55,868 bases of DNA, from the IMG/VR virus record IMGVR_UViG_3300046542_000211, positions 1 to 55,868 of that record. One strand, 5' to 3'. Within the stretch, counting starts at the first letter, position 1; each line of letters starts with the position of its first letter. The DNA comes from a virus. Shown here in pieces: positions 15,154 to 22,664 of the stretch. A program made the translations under genes and the position numbers. Below the pieces are notes generated by a model, which made no database searches, had not been told where the DNA came from, and was given only the letters and a program-made list of their open reading frames with translations.

Positions 15154-16334
15154 TGGTTGCCACCCTTTCCGCCCTTAGCTTTCGGCCAGCCTTCAAGGTC
15201 AAGTTCGGCCTCGCAGTGTGGGCAGTTGCCGTCAGCGTCGGCGCGGTTCGCCATGGTCACAGGGGCGTGACAGCTCCAGCACGGAAAGGATTCAAGCTTG
15301 GCCTTTTCAATTTCCGCGATCCGGCGCTTGGCCTTGTTGCCGCTGCCTCCGCCGAACGACGACAGGAATTCGTCAGCCTCAGCTTCGGTCATTGCCACGT
15401 ATGGCTTCGGCGCATTCATCACGCCAGTCTCGACAGCCCGCTCGATCACAGGCTCGTCGGCAGCCTCAAACGCGGCGTAACTGACAAAGTCGAAGCCCCA
15501 GCCCGGCGCGATCTCGCAGCGACCGAAGTCGTCGTACTGACCTTTCTCGTAGAAGAAGTCGAAGGTGTAGATGCCGTCGCCCTGCTCAAGCTCATCAGGC
15601 AGGTTCTCGCGAAAGTCGCGCTGAGCCGCCTCAAGCTGCTCGACACAGATGCGCCCGCGCACGGCGCAGATGAATGGGTCGTCGCCCTTCTGGAAAAACA
15701 CCTCAGCGAGCACGTTCCGCTTGCCGTCTTCGGAGAATGCCGCCAGCCCATCCCGGAAACCGTCAGCCGCAGCGGTGGTCATGTCGACGGCGGTGTACTG
15801 GGCTGCCGGCTCGTCATCGAGCGCAAGAAGTGCGGCCTTCTCGTCTTCCGGCATCTTGGTCGCGACGGCTGTGATCTCGATAGCCGTTGCCCACGGGACT
15901 GGCCGTCCATGCACGCTTGCCCATGCCTGGATCAGCTGCCTGACAACATTGCTCTCGTCCAGCTGGGCGCGCAGGCCAACCAGTTCATCGTTCATTTCGC
16001 GGATAACGTCGCCAGGCGCACCGGCACGCTCAATCTCGGCGCAGGCCTCCTTTGCATCATCGTAGGCAGACTCACCGTCCGCACCGTGAGTACCATTATC
16101 ACCATCCCACTCCAGCGCGCCGGGGATGGCCAGGTGGGCGGGCTGTGCATCCAGAGGTCCTTCTTTAAAGTTCGGCTCAGGATCTACCGCCAGGATCACG
16201 AAACCGTCGCCATCTTCCATCACCTCGGCGACCGTGCAGAACAGGCGATTGCCCGCGTCATGATCACCCGTCGACACGTCAACGCTGACTGTTTTGCCCT
16301 CGATGAGAGCTGCAACTTGCTCTACCAGATTCAT
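15150..16334 (-). CDS. unrecognised 394-aa acidic protein with C-terminal zinc ribbon
   Basis: MNLVEQVAALIEGKTVSVDV starts an N-terminal beta-rich part. A middle segment (about 110-250) contains FRDGLAAFSEDGKRNVLAEVFFQKGD. The C-terminus has CWSCHAPVTMANRADADGNCPHC, a CxxC...CxxC zinc ribbon common in phage early proteins. No enzyme motif recognised. It is probably an early protein cotranscribed with the HTH gene upstream, since the start overlaps that stop. Confidence 0.65.
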   Translation of the reverse strand: MNLVEQVAALIEGKTVSVDVSTGDHDAGNRLFCTVAEVMEDGDGFVILAVDPEPNFKEGPLDAQPAHLAIPGALEWDGDNGTHGADGESAYDDAKEACAEIERAGAPGDVIREMNDELVGLRAQLDESNVVRQLIQAWASVHGRPVPWATAIEITAVATKMPEDEKAALLALDDEPAAQYTAVDMTTAAADGFRDGLAAFSEDGKRNVLAEVFFQKGDDPFICAVRGRICVEQLEAAQRDFRENLPDELEQGDGIYTFDFFYEKGQYDDFGRCEIAPGWGFDFVSYAAFEAADEPVIERAVETGVMNAPKPYVAMTEAEADEFLSSFGGGSGNKAKRRIAEIEKAKLESFPCWSCHAPVTMANRADADGNCPHCEAELDLEGWPKAKGGKGGNQ

Positions 16335-16537
16335 TTATTCACCCCGTAACGAACCAAACACTCCAGCGCGTACTGCGCCGGGTAGGACCACTTGATTTTG
16401 CCGCCGAGCCAGTCGCCGATCGTTCGGTGACCGACGCCCAATGCCGCGGCCGCTTCCTTCTGCGTCATCCCGGACGATGCGATCAGCTGCCTGATGTGCG
16501 CCGGGTCACTGCTTAACTTGCTTGGGTCCAGCTTCAT
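16331..16537 (-). CDS. 68-aa HTH protein (XRE-like)
   Basis: ATG at 16537 overlaps the stop of the methyltransferase remnant (ATGA). The core AHIRQLIASSGMTQKEAAAA, then LGVGHRTIGDWLGG, is a clear helix-turn-helix. The C-terminus (YPAQYALECLVRYG) resembles small phage regulators of the Cro/C1 type. It may bind DNA in the early region; its operator is not identifiable from sequence alone. Confidence 0.7.
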   Translation of the reverse strand: MKLDPSKLSSDPAHIRQLIASSGMTQKEAAAALGVGHRTIGDWLGGKIKWSYPAQYALECLVRYGVNK

Positions 16538-17266
16538 GCGGCTTTCTCTACTGCTTTCACGGATTCGTTGATGAATCGGCCCCACTGGTCGCCCATGGCG
16601 GCAGCGATGCCGGGGTAGGTCTTGGATCGCTCAAGCCAGCGATCTTGGCGCGGCGGCAATCTGTTTTGGCCGGTGTCGGTCTGGTTGTCCCATCGCGGCA
16701 GGGTCTTTCCGTTCGGTTGCAGGCACCAGCGCGGCTGGACGTAGTCGGCAGGATCGATCACCAGCTTTGGCGTGCCCTTGGTCAGCCAGAAGCCCGTGCC
16801 CTTGCTGGCGTCGTCGCCGAAGTGGTACGGATGAACGACCTGATCAGGCGGTCGAATTGCAGTGTTGATGGCCGACGTCCCCGGGTTCTCGATCGCGACC
16901 GGAAACGGCAGATCAAGCAACATGCGGAAGTTGTCCAGCTCGATGGCTTGTGCGGCTCGGCGCTCGGCGCTCGGCGCCATAGAGCTTTTCCGGGTTTGGC
17001 TTTTGGTGGTAGCCAACGCCCGGATATTTTTCAAAGTTGGCATCCATCAAGGCCCAAGCTCCCGACGTCGTCAGGTAGGTGCACATCGGATGCAGCACGG
17101 CGAAATCCCACCCCATCGCCAGCGCTACCCATATGTCGCACTGCAAGTGCTTGCTCTGCTCGCCGCGCGCCGGAAGCTTGTCGCAGGTCCAGACGTCGTG
17201 CCCATGCTGCTCAAAGGCTTTTCGGGTCAGCTCGCACGCCGAGTACCCAATCAGAATCTTTGCCAT
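16534..17266 (-). pseudogene. DNA methyltransferase-like gene, frameshifted by a 7-bp repeat
   Basis: The 5' part from the ATG at 17266 gives MAKILIGYSACELTRKAFEQ...GWDFAVLHPMCTYLTTSGAW. The 3' part in another frame gives AIELDNFRMLLDLPFPVAIENPG...DRWLERSKTYPGIAAAMGDQWG. Both match one phage family annotated as DNA cytosine methyltransferase, in which a PPC loop and ENP motif are typical; here PPC reads PMC. The frames switch within three tandem copies of TCGGCGC at 16957-16977. With two copies the gene would read through for 241 aa. It is either a pseudogene, a phase-variable gene or a sequencing variant. Confidence 0.85.
16957..16977. repeat. three tandem 7-bp repeats (TCGGCGC)3
   Basis: The repeat lies in the methyltransferase-like gene exactly where homology changes frame. 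Removing one unit restores the frame (Y-G-A-E-R-R-A-A-Q-A). Unit length is not a multiple of three, so copy number sets on or off states. Confidence 0.85.
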
Positions 17267-17296
17267 TTCTCCAACCCCTGTTGCCGGTCCCTTACT

Positions 17297-17339
17297 GGTC
17301 CCTCTGAAGAGACTATATGCGATGCTCGCGAATATGCAA
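17297..17339 (-). promoter_or_regulatory. leftward promoter overlapped by operator site 4
   Basis: On the minus strand TTGCAT (17339-17334) and TATAGT (17317-17312) are 16 bp apart, a good sigma-70 promoter for the methyltransferase-like gene and following genes. The operator palindrome GGTCCCTCTGAAGAGACT (17297-17314) overlaps the -10 and the expected start site. Another half-site, GGTCCCT, lies at 17286. Confidence 0.7.
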
Positions 17340-17366
17340 AGCGATTTCCGCACATTCGTGTAATCT

Positions 17367-17400
17367 GTGAGTCAAATACTCACGATGGGCACTGTACTCA
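17367..17400. promoter_or_regulatory. ACTCAC inverted repeat at parA start
   Basis: GTGAGTCAAATACTCAC (17367-17383) is an inverted repeat, followed by GTACTCAT that runs into the parA ATG at 17400. The same ACTCAC word recurs after the partner gene at 18219 and at 18546-18567. It is a likely binding site for the ribbon-helix-helix protein, giving autoregulation and possibly partition. Confidence 0.65.
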
Positions 17401-18008
17401 TGAAATTTATCGGGCTATGGACGCAGAAGGGCGGAGCTGGAAAGTCAACCAGCGCGGTCACCCTGGCCGGGGCGCTGGCTCAGAAACACCGTGTTGCCCT
17501 GATCGATACAGACCCTCAAGGCAGCGTCGGCCGGTGGGTGGAGATTGCGCAGCTGCCGGCCACGCTTGAGATATTCACCGCCGAGCGCCTGTCGGACCTG
17601 AAGGGCCTGTCGGGATATGACTACGCGGTGATCGACACAAAGGGGGAGCTGTCAGCGGATGCACTGCCCTACCTGGACATGGCGCTGCTGCCGTGCGCAC
17701 CGAGCATCTTTGACATCTGGGCAGCCGCTGACTCCATCGAGCTGATGAAGGCGCATCAGGCGCACCGGCCCGAGTTCATCGCCGCGCTGTACGTCAACCG
17801 CCTGGACCAGAACACGCTGCTCGGCCGGGACATCGCCGAGGCGCTGAACGGCTACGGCCTGCCCGTGCTCAGCGTGCCCCTGTGCGACCGGATCGGATAC
17901 CCGACAGCCATCGCCAGAGGGAGAACGCCAACGAGAAGCGGCGACAGCGCCATACGCCTGGAGTCGCTACGCTTCGCTGAAGCCGTCAAGAAACTATTGG
18001 AGGCCTGA
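17400..18008 (+). CDS. parA: ParA-family partition ATPase
   Basis: 202 aa from the ATG at 17400; upstream in-frame GTG and ATG codons lie inside the operator. The deviant Walker A KGGAGKST is at residues 10-17, the A' motif LIDTDPQGS near 38-46 and Walker B YAVIDTKG near 73. There is no N-terminal HTH, so this is the small ParA (type Ib) class that works with a small RHH partner. It would move or position the prophage DNA as a plasmid. It is the only plus-strand operon inside the leftward early region. Confidence 0.92.
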   Translation: MKFIGLWTQKGGAGKSTSAVTLAGALAQKHRVALIDTDPQGSVGRWVEIAQLPATLEIFTAERLSDLKGLSGYDYAVIDTKGELSADALPYLDMALLPCAPSIFDIWAAADSIELMKAHQAHRPEFIAALYVNRLDQNTLLGRDIAEALNGYGLPVLSVPLCDRIGYPTAIARGRTPTRSGDSAIRLESLRFAEAVKKLLEA

Positions 18009-18010
18009 TC

Positions 18011-18229
18011 ATGGCACTACTCACCACAGCAACCAGCAAGGTCGCCGACAGGGCGCCGAAGATCCTGGCCCAGGCCAGCAAGGCCGCAAGGAAGGAAGCG
18101 CGCCTAAATGTCCGGCTAGATCCAGACAAGCACGAACAGTTCTGGCGGGCGTGTAGCCGCAACGAGACCGACATGACGACGGAAGTGAAGCGATTTATCG
18201 ACGAGTACATTGCCAAAAACTCACGGTGA
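18011..18229 (+). CDS. ribbon-helix-helix ParB-like partner
   Basis: 72 aa, starting 3 bp after parA. A basic, disordered N-terminus (about 25 residues) precedes the RHH fold: RLNVRLDPDKHEQFWRACSR, then MTTEVKRFIDEYI. Small RHH proteins beside type Ib ParA bind centromere repeats and stimulate the ATPase. The size, order and flanking ACTCAC repeats fit this. Confidence 0.8.
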   Translation: MALLTTATSKVADRAPKILAQASKAARKEARLNVRLDPDKHEQFWRACSRNETDMTTEVKRFIDEYIAKNSR

Positions 18230-18251
18230 TTACCGGTATCACCGTACTCAC
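18219..18251. repeat. centromere-like repeat downstream of RHH gene
   Basis: ACTCACGGTGATTACCGG leads into a palindrome (CGGTGAT-taccggt-ATCACCG) and ends with GTACTCAC. A similar direct copy, ACTCACTTGATTACCGG, lies at 18563-18579. This is a candidate parS/parC. Confidence 0.6.
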
Positions 18252-18274
18252 AACACGACAGAAAGGAGACCATC

Positions 18275-18520
18275 ATGACTGAGCCATACACCGCAAAAAT
18301 CACTATCGACATCAAGGCTGTCAGTGCCGAGCACGCCAACGAGCTATGGATGGAGGCCGTGAAGCTGGTCGAAACAACGACCGCCAGCGGGAGCTGCTAC
18401 ATACCAGGAAAAGGCGAGGCCAGCTTTACAGTGGTCGAGACTGGCAACCCGGACGCCGGATCGCTTCAGCGCGAAATGAACGAACTATTGGCCAAGGCAC
18501 TGCGCGGCGAACTGGACTGA
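18275..18520 (+). CDS. unrecognised 81-aa protein in par operon
   Basis: ATG at 18275 with AAAGGAG upstream. MTEPYTAKITIDIKAVSAEH suggests a small alpha/beta fold, with an acidic helical C-terminus (LQREMNELLAKALRGELD). It follows the RHH gene after a 45-bp gap that contains centromere-like repeats. Its role in partition or plasmid copy control is unknown. Confidence 0.6.
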   Translation: MTEPYTAKITIDIKAVSAEHANELWMEAVKLVETTTASGSCYIPGKGEASFTVVETGNPDAGSLQREMNELLAKALRGELD

Positions 18521-18523
18521 ACG

Positions 18524-18560
18524 AGGCGCACCGTGAGCATGGTACTCACGGTGCGCCTTG
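18524..18560. terminator. 15-bp inverted repeat between convergent genes
   Basis: GAGGCGCACCGTGAG and CTCACGGTGCGCCTT pair at 14 of 15 positions around a 7-nt loop. The hairpin sits between the converging par operon and the 18572-19420 gene, so it could terminate from both sides, although no long T-run is present. It also contains the ACTCACGGTG word of the par repeats. Confidence 0.55.
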
Positions 18561-18571
18561 TACTCACTTGA

Positions 18572-19420
18572 TTACCGGGAGAACTTGAGCATGGCGGCGT
18601 CAATCTCACGCTCAAGGAAATCCGAGTTGAACCACTCGCCGTTCGGCACCAGCTTCACCTTTGGCCACTCATGCGCAAGAAAACGCCAACGCGCGGCATC
18701 CTTGCTCAGCTCCAGGACCTGATCCAGCAACTGATCGTTGGCTTCAGACTGCTCCAGCACCTCAGTCCAGCAGGTCGGAAGTTTGCGCAGGCGCTCAATG
18801 AGCGGAACCACCTCACCGCTAACGCTGGCCGTAAAATCCAGGCCGAGCGCGTCCTTCACGGCGCGCAGCTCAGGGGCGAGTCGGCTGTCGGAGCTGGCCA
18901 GAAATTCGTTGTGCTCGGTCAGCAGGCGGTTTTCTTGCGTAAGCCGATCGACTTCCGCCTGCAACTGGTCGCGCTCATCCTCGGCAGCCAGTAGCGAATC
19001 ACTCAGCACCTGGTTGGTATCTCGCTCGGCGCTGACATTGGCGGCATTGGTCAGCAGCGCTTCCCGCGTCTCGGCGCCGCACTGGTTGCGCCAGTGGCTG
19101 ACCATCCTGGCGTTGGAGTTGGCCAGAGTACGCAGCGACAGGAACTGCTTGCGCAGCGCGTCGTAGTCGGCGGCCGGCTCGGCGGTCACGCTTTCGGGTG
19201 CCGACAGTGAAGCCTTGAGCTGGTCTCGCTGCTGGGCGACGTTCTCCATTCCGGGCTTGTAGGTCATGGCGTCGCCTTCGGCAGTCCGCAGGCGATCGAT
19301 CTCGGCCAGCAGCTCCAGGCCCACGGATGGCGTGCAAACCATGCTCCACTGATCCTCCAGGGCTGGGAACTGTTCGTTCGCGTCCTGGGCCAGCTTCTTC
19401 AAAACACTGAAATCATCCAT
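18572..19420 (-). CDS. coiled-coil early protein (Ea22-like)
   Basis: 282 aa from the ATG at 19420 (MDDFSVLKKLAQDAN), with AGGGG upstream. Residues about 120-185 form a coiled coil (AAEDERDQLQAEVDRLTQEN). The C-terminal DAARWRFLAHEWPKVKLVPN, then a WFNSDFLEREIDAAM segment, is common in phage Ead/Ea22-type proteins. Function unknown; such genes lie in non-essential early regions. A second protein of similar build is at 33851-34606. Confidence 0.6.
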   Translation of the reverse strand: MDDFSVLKKLAQDANEQFPALEDQWSMVCTPSVGLELLAEIDRLRTAEGDAMTYKPGMENVAQQRDQLKASLSAPESVTAEPAADYDALRKQFLSLRTLANSNARMVSHWRNQCGAETREALLTNAANVSAERDTNQVLSDSLLAAEDERDQLQAEVDRLTQENRLLTEHNEFLASSDSRLAPELRAVKDALGLDFTASVSGEVVPLIERLRKLPTCWTEVLEQSEANDQLLDQVLELSKDAARWRFLAHEWPKVKLVPNGEWFNSDFLEREIDAAMLKFSR

Positions 19421-19506
19421 CCCTTCCACCCCTATATCCCGTTGATCCTGCCTGACATCGCGCCAGGCAGGTTCTATTCAGCTTTGCGAGCAATCACCGC
19501 GCTTGC

Positions 19507-19515
19507 TTATCCACA
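19507..19515 (+). promoter_or_regulatory. consensus DnaA box
   Basis: TTATCCACA is a perfect 9-mer DnaA box lying in the gap between early genes, 2 kb from the predicted phage origin. Being a single site it may be fortuitous or part of a second, plasmid-state origin. Confidence 0.35.
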
Positions 19516-19520
19516 CGGGA

Positions 19521-19688
19521 TTAGGCGCGCTTGTGCTCGACGTGGTTGGCTCGTTTTTGGCTGCCATCAGGGAAAACGATGCGTCGGTCTGCGCCCTTGG
19601 TCACCCGGACCACCTCGACGCTGGGAGTTACGACCTTGAATCCGTCAGCGACGAGCTGGTTGACGGTGGCGCGCTGGAGAGCGGTCAT
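19521..19688 (-). CDS. 55-aa conserved small protein
   Basis: ATG at 19688 overlaps the upstream stop (ATGA). MTALQRATVNQLVADGFKVV is followed by VVRVTKGADRRIVFPDGSQK, a compact beta-rich pattern repeatedly seen as a small orphan gene in Pseudomonas phages. No function known. Confidence 0.6.
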   Translation of the reverse strand: MTALQRATVNQLVADGFKVVTPSVEVVRVTKGADRRIVFPDGSQKRANHVEHKRA

Positions 19689-19891
19689 GGGGTCGCCGCC
19701 TTGCATGCCGAATCAGCCAGATAGCAGGGCACGACCCAAACCTCGACAATCCCGACCTTTTCAGCCGCGACAATCCCGCCGAGAGACAGAATCGAAACGA
19801 CCCCGACAACCTCGAAGGCCATACGCAGCGTCTTCTTCACTGCGCCCCAGACAATCTGATTAGCCAATTTGTGAGCTTCGTCGACGGTCAT
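19685..19891 (-). CDS. 68-aa single-helix membrane protein
   Basis: ATG at 19891 (MTVDEAHKLANQIVWGAVKK) overlaps the previous stop. One membrane segment lies at about 28-45 (VVGVVSILSLGGIVAAE). Coupled on both sides. Unknown function. Confidence 0.55.
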   Translation of the reverse strand: MTVDEAHKLANQIVWGAVKKTLRMAFEVVGVVSILSLGGIVAAEKVGIVEVWVVPCYLADSACKAATP

Positions 19892-20076
19892 GGCTTCACC
19901 GCCTGCCAATAGGCCGTTGTCCTTCTGCATTCGACCAACCCTTTGCGCTTTAGGCGCTGCAATGCCTGCTTGACCGGGCCCGGCTCTCCTCCGAACTGCC
20001 CGCACATCGCCCAGGCCGTCGAGCCTTCGATTGTGCGCAGGTAGTCGAGGACCTGCTGATCAAGTGGGCTGCTCAT
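19888..20076 (-). CDS. 62-aa winged-helix-like protein
   Basis: ATG at 20076 (MSSPLDQQVLDYLRTIEGST) is coupled to the upstream stop. The helix-turn-helix and wing pattern is GEPGPVKQALQRLKRKGLVE, then CRRTTAYWQAV, which resembles small MarR/DprA-type winged helices in phage early operons. Probably a DNA-binding regulator. Confidence 0.6.
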   Translation of the reverse strand: MSSPLDQQVLDYLRTIEGSTAWAMCGQFGGEPGPVKQALQRLKRKGLVECRRTTAYWQAVKP

Positions 20077-20351
20077 GGTTTCACCTTCAGGCCGATGGCA
20101 TTCAGCGCATGCTTCGACATGGTTATCCCCTGGCGCATGGCCTCGCACTCATCTGAGGTGCAGGCCCAGTCTGCGTTTTTGATGGTTGGCAGCTCAATCA
20201 CCAGCGACTCGCGGGAGGCCTTCCACCCATCCCATGCGCCATTGGCGTATGGGCTTTCGTAGTAATCGGGATGGCCTGGCGCTCTGGTGAAGTCCATGCC
20301 CTTGAATCGCGGGGAATTCTCGAACTCTTCACGCATCTTTTCCGTGCTCAT
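20073..20351 (-). CDS. 92-aa phage early protein
   Basis: MSTEKMREEFENSPRFKGMD, then YESPYANGAWDGWKASRESL, follows the REEFE...Y.....WxGWxAS pattern of a common early phage family. The start at 20351 shares one base with the stop of the helicase loader gene (TGATG). Function unknown. Confidence 0.6.
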   Translation of the reverse strand: MSTEKMREEFENSPRFKGMDFTRAPGHPDYYESPYANGAWDGWKASRESLVIELPTIKNADWACTSDECEAMRQGITMSKHALNAIGLKVKP

Positions 20352-21181
20352 CAGAAAGTCTCCTTGCCGCGCTGTGATTCCCAGTCGAACTTGACGGCGA
20401 TCCCGCCACCCTCGCGCAACCGGTCAAAGCTGCGCTCGCCAATCGCCGCCGGCAGTTCCTCGGCCTTCAAGTTGGACACGACCACCGTGGGCCGCTGCTG
20501 CTCGTAACGACCGTTGATGATGGCGAACAGGGTTGTCAGCTCGAAGTCGCTCGGCTTCTCCTTGGTCACGCCGATCTCATCCAGGATCAACAGGGAAGGG
20601 CTGACCAGGGCGGCCAGGATCTTGGCCTCGCTCTGCTCCGCGCCTTTGTCGTAGGTCGCCCGGATCGCATGCAGGATGCTGCCCACGGTGCGATACACGG
20701 CAGTCGCGGCGGTCTCGGCCATGATCTGGTTTGCAATCGCGGCGGCCAGGTGTGTTTTCCCGGTACCGGGCTTGCCCAGCAGCAGCAGGCAGCGACCAGA
20801 CTTGTAGATCTCCTGGAACACCTCGGCGTACTTTCGGCAAATGCGCAGCGCCTCCCTCTGACCTTCGTTCTCGACCTTGTAGTCAGCAAAGCGGCGATCA
20901 GCGAAGCGCTTCGGGATCATGGCAGCGCCCAGCTTGTTTTCCATGGCGATACGGGCGTCACGCGCTTTCTCGGCCAGTTCGGCGGCTTCCTCCTGCACTC
21001 GGCGCTCAGCCGAACACTTCGGGCAGGTGGTCCGGAATTGCTTTTTGAAAAGAGTGGTCACGCGGCTTTCGTAGCGGCCGTGAGTCTCGCAATCAGCCTG
21101 CTCGACGTAGGCCGGCAGGTCCTGGCCAGCGCTGGGCATAGTGATTGGCGAATCAGCTCGGGCAATGGCTTCAGAACGCAT
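20351..21181 (-). CDS. DnaC-like helicase loader
   Basis: 276 aa from the ATG at 21181 (MRSEAIARADSP). An N-terminal zinc motif (CETH...CPKC) at about 30-60 precedes an AAA+ domain with Walker A GKPGTGKTH near 152 and Walker B LLILDEIG near 210. An arginine-finger-like segment (ERSFDRLREGGG) lies near the end. It should load host DnaB onto the origin bound by the protein of the adjacent upstream gene. No phage helicase gene is present, which agrees with this. Confidence 0.9.
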   Translation of the reverse strand: MRSEAIARADSPITMPSAGQDLPAYVEQADCETHGRYESRVTTLFKKQFRTTCPKCSAERRVQEEAAELAEKARDARIAMENKLGAAMIPKRFADRRFADYKVENEGQREALRICRKYAEVFQEIYKSGRCLLLLGKPGTGKTHLAAAIANQIMAETAATAVYRTVGSILHAIRATYDKGAEQSEAKILAALVSPSLLILDEIGVTKEKPSDFELTTLFAIINGRYEQQRPTVVVSNLKAEELPAAIGERSFDRLREGGGIAVKFDWESQRGKETF

Positions 21182-21977
21182 AGCCGCCACCCTCCCGCGG
21201 CACCAGGCCGGCGTTGTAGTCGCGGTTATCAAATCCAGCGTGCTTGGTCTGGATTTGCTGGTGACCGATGACGACAGGCGCAGGCGTTACTTCATCCTCC
21301 CAGCGCTTGGCGTTCAGCCAGGTCGCCGGGTGCGGGATGAATTGGCCTTGGTCCTTGGTCCAGTCGACCGACAGCTTGTGCGCCTGCACCGCGCTGATGA
21401 TCGTTTCGGCAAGCTTGTGATCAGGCTTGATCTTCGCCCATACCTTCTCGGCAGAGCCCTTGGCCTTCTTGTTCGGGTAGGCCGCCCAGAACATCGCGAA
21501 CGCATCGGCCGGCTTGTCGGCCAAAGGGTTTTTATCTTGATTATTGGTACCTTGATTATTGGTATCTTGATTTGTCGGAGATTTTTCCGACCCTGCTCGG
21601 ATTTTTTTCCGACCTGCCTCGGAAATTTTTCCGCCCTCAGGGGTCGGATATTTTTCCGACCCATCTATCTTCTTGTTCCACTCCTTCCCCTTGGCCGTCA
21701 AGCGAACCAGGGTGATGGATGGAGTGCTGGATAGATCAATCACTTCCTTCTCATGAAGGACCTTGAGCATTCGATAAATTGTGTCGGGCTTGCCGGTGAG
21801 CAGCGGCATTTCTTCGATGATCTTCGCCTTGCTGATGGCGAAGTAGATCCCGTTTTCGGTCGTCACCGCATTCGTCCAGCTCGGGCACTCGTACAGGAAT
21901 GCGAACAGCATGGCCTGCTGGGCATTAAGGCCCCAGGCAAGTGATAGCGTCTGGTTTATGGATATGGTGTATTGCAT
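21171..21977 (-). CDS. replication initiator (lambda O-like role)
   Basis: 268 aa from the ATG at 21977 (MQYTISINQTLSLAWGLNAQ). The N-terminal 115 residues form a winged helix (LLTGKPDTIYRMLKVLHEKEVIDLSS). A low-complexity Lys/Gly/Asn linker (about 115-165) is encoded by repeats that look like an origin. The C-terminal domain (ADAFAMFWAAYPNKKAKGSA, WTKDQGQFIPHPATWLNAKRWED) is the usual loader-interaction part of phage initiators. It overlaps the loader gene by 11 bp. Confidence 0.85.
   Translation of the reverse strand: MQYTISINQTLSLAWGLNAQQAMLFAFLYECPSWTNAVTTENGIYFAISKAKIIEEMPLLTGKPDTIYRMLKVLHEKEVIDLSSTPSITLVRLTAKGKEWNKKIDGSEKYPTPEGGKISEAGRKKIRAGSEKSPTNQDTNNQGTNNQDKNPLADKPADAFAMFWAAYPNKKAKGSAEKVWAKIKPDHKLAETIISAVQAHKLSVDWTKDQGQFIPHPATWLNAKRWEDEVTPAPVVIGHQQIQTKHAGFDNRDYNAGLVPREGGGYAF
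21533..21662. other. predicted phage replication origin (iterons plus AT-rich repeats)
   Basis: Inside the initiator gene, three tandem 15-bp A+T-rich repeats (TATCTTGATTATTGG and variants, 21533-21576) are followed by four iterons. Each iteron is an inverted repeat TCGGA-N-ATTTTTCCGA (21575-21662). Iterons inside the initiator gene plus an unwinding region are the layout of lambda ori in O. Confidence 0.82.
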
Positions 21978-21979
21978 GG

Positions 21980-22504
21980 CTATACACCCCCCTCTGATGG
22001 GATTGAAACGTGATCCCAGGCTTCCAGCTCGCAAAGGAAAACGAAGGTCTTCGGCAGGCCAAGGTCAATGCCCATAGCCTCAAGTGCGAGCGCCTGCTTT
22101 GGCAGGATGACGCCAGCAACCTTGCTCCGCCTCACGCGAATCATGTTCCGGACCTCCGAAATACTCCGATGGCACTTCCCGGAATTGCATGGAGTGCAGG
22201 CGTACATCATGTTCGGCGGGACGTGAGAACCCCCAAGGGCTTGCGGGATGATGTGGTCAATCTGGGCATTGCCGCCAGGAGCCATATCATCGCCGCAATA
22301 GCCGCAGCGACCGCCCTGCATGGACCAAAGCCAGTGCTTGAAGTGGGCTGAGTAAATGGGCTGGCCTTGATTGGAGATCTTGCCGATGCGCCGGGAGTAA
22401 CCGAAACGCGACACTGTCTCTGGGCTGACAATCTCGCCAGCATCCTTGTGCGGGATCTTCTTTGGGCGGCTGGAAATAGTGGCGACCTCATACAGGCTGT
22501 TCAT
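21980..22504 (-). CDS. HNH endonuclease
   Basis: 174 aa from the ATG at 22504 (MNSLYEVATISSRP). The HNH core reads CGYCGDDMAPGGNAQIDHII, then NMMYACTPCNSGKCHRSISE, with four Cys forming the structural zinc site. It stands between a regulator gene and the initiator gene, a usual place for a mobile or accessory nuclease. It may instead act in replication or packaging, but the location near the origin favours a homing-type gene. Confidence 0.85.
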   Translation of the reverse strand: MNSLYEVATISSRPKKIPHKDAGEIVSPETVSRFGYSRRIGKISNQGQPIYSAHFKHWLWSMQGGRCGYCGDDMAPGGNAQIDHIIPQALGGSHVPPNMMYACTPCNSGKCHRSISEVRNMIRVRRSKVAGVILPKQALALEAMGIDLGLPKTFVFLCELEAWDHVSIPSEGGV

Positions 22505-22602
22505 GCCTCGCCCCCTGCAATTTCCCGCGCTACATTTTCTTTGATCGGAAAACGTGGCGCGCACGACAATCCCTTATTGCTCACTGCATTTGACGCGTCC
22601 AT
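22501..22602 (-). CDS. 33-codon leader ORF upstream of HNH gene
   Basis: ATG at 22602, and TGA at 22501-22503 overlaps the HNH start (ATGA). The reading frame runs through the CGCGCYACGTTT repeat and contains the HNH ribosome site. It is probably a leader peptide coupling translation; alternatively it is fortuitous. Confidence 0.35.
   Translation of the reverse strand: MDASNAVSNKGLSCAPRFPIKENVAREIAGGEA
22528..22564. repeat. inverted repeat element CGCGCTACATTTT...AAAACGTGGCGCG
   Basis: The arms CGCGCTACATTTT and AAAACGTGGCGCG are separated by 10-11 bp. It has the same family and orientation as 1695, 23415 and 54236, and lies immediately 5' of the HNH gene. Confidence 0.75.
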
Positions 22603-22633
22603 AATGACTGCTCTCTAGATGTAGATGTATCCA

Positions 22634-22664
22634 GCCCCGGCCTGATCCGCCGGGGCATTTTTTT
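22634..22664 (+). terminator. strong intrinsic terminator reading rightward
   Basis: GCCCCGG-(9 nt)-CCGGGGC is followed by ATTTTTTT. It would stop plus-strand transcription; no plus-strand gene lies just before it. It may protect the leftward regulator genes from antisense read-through. Confidence 0.75.
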
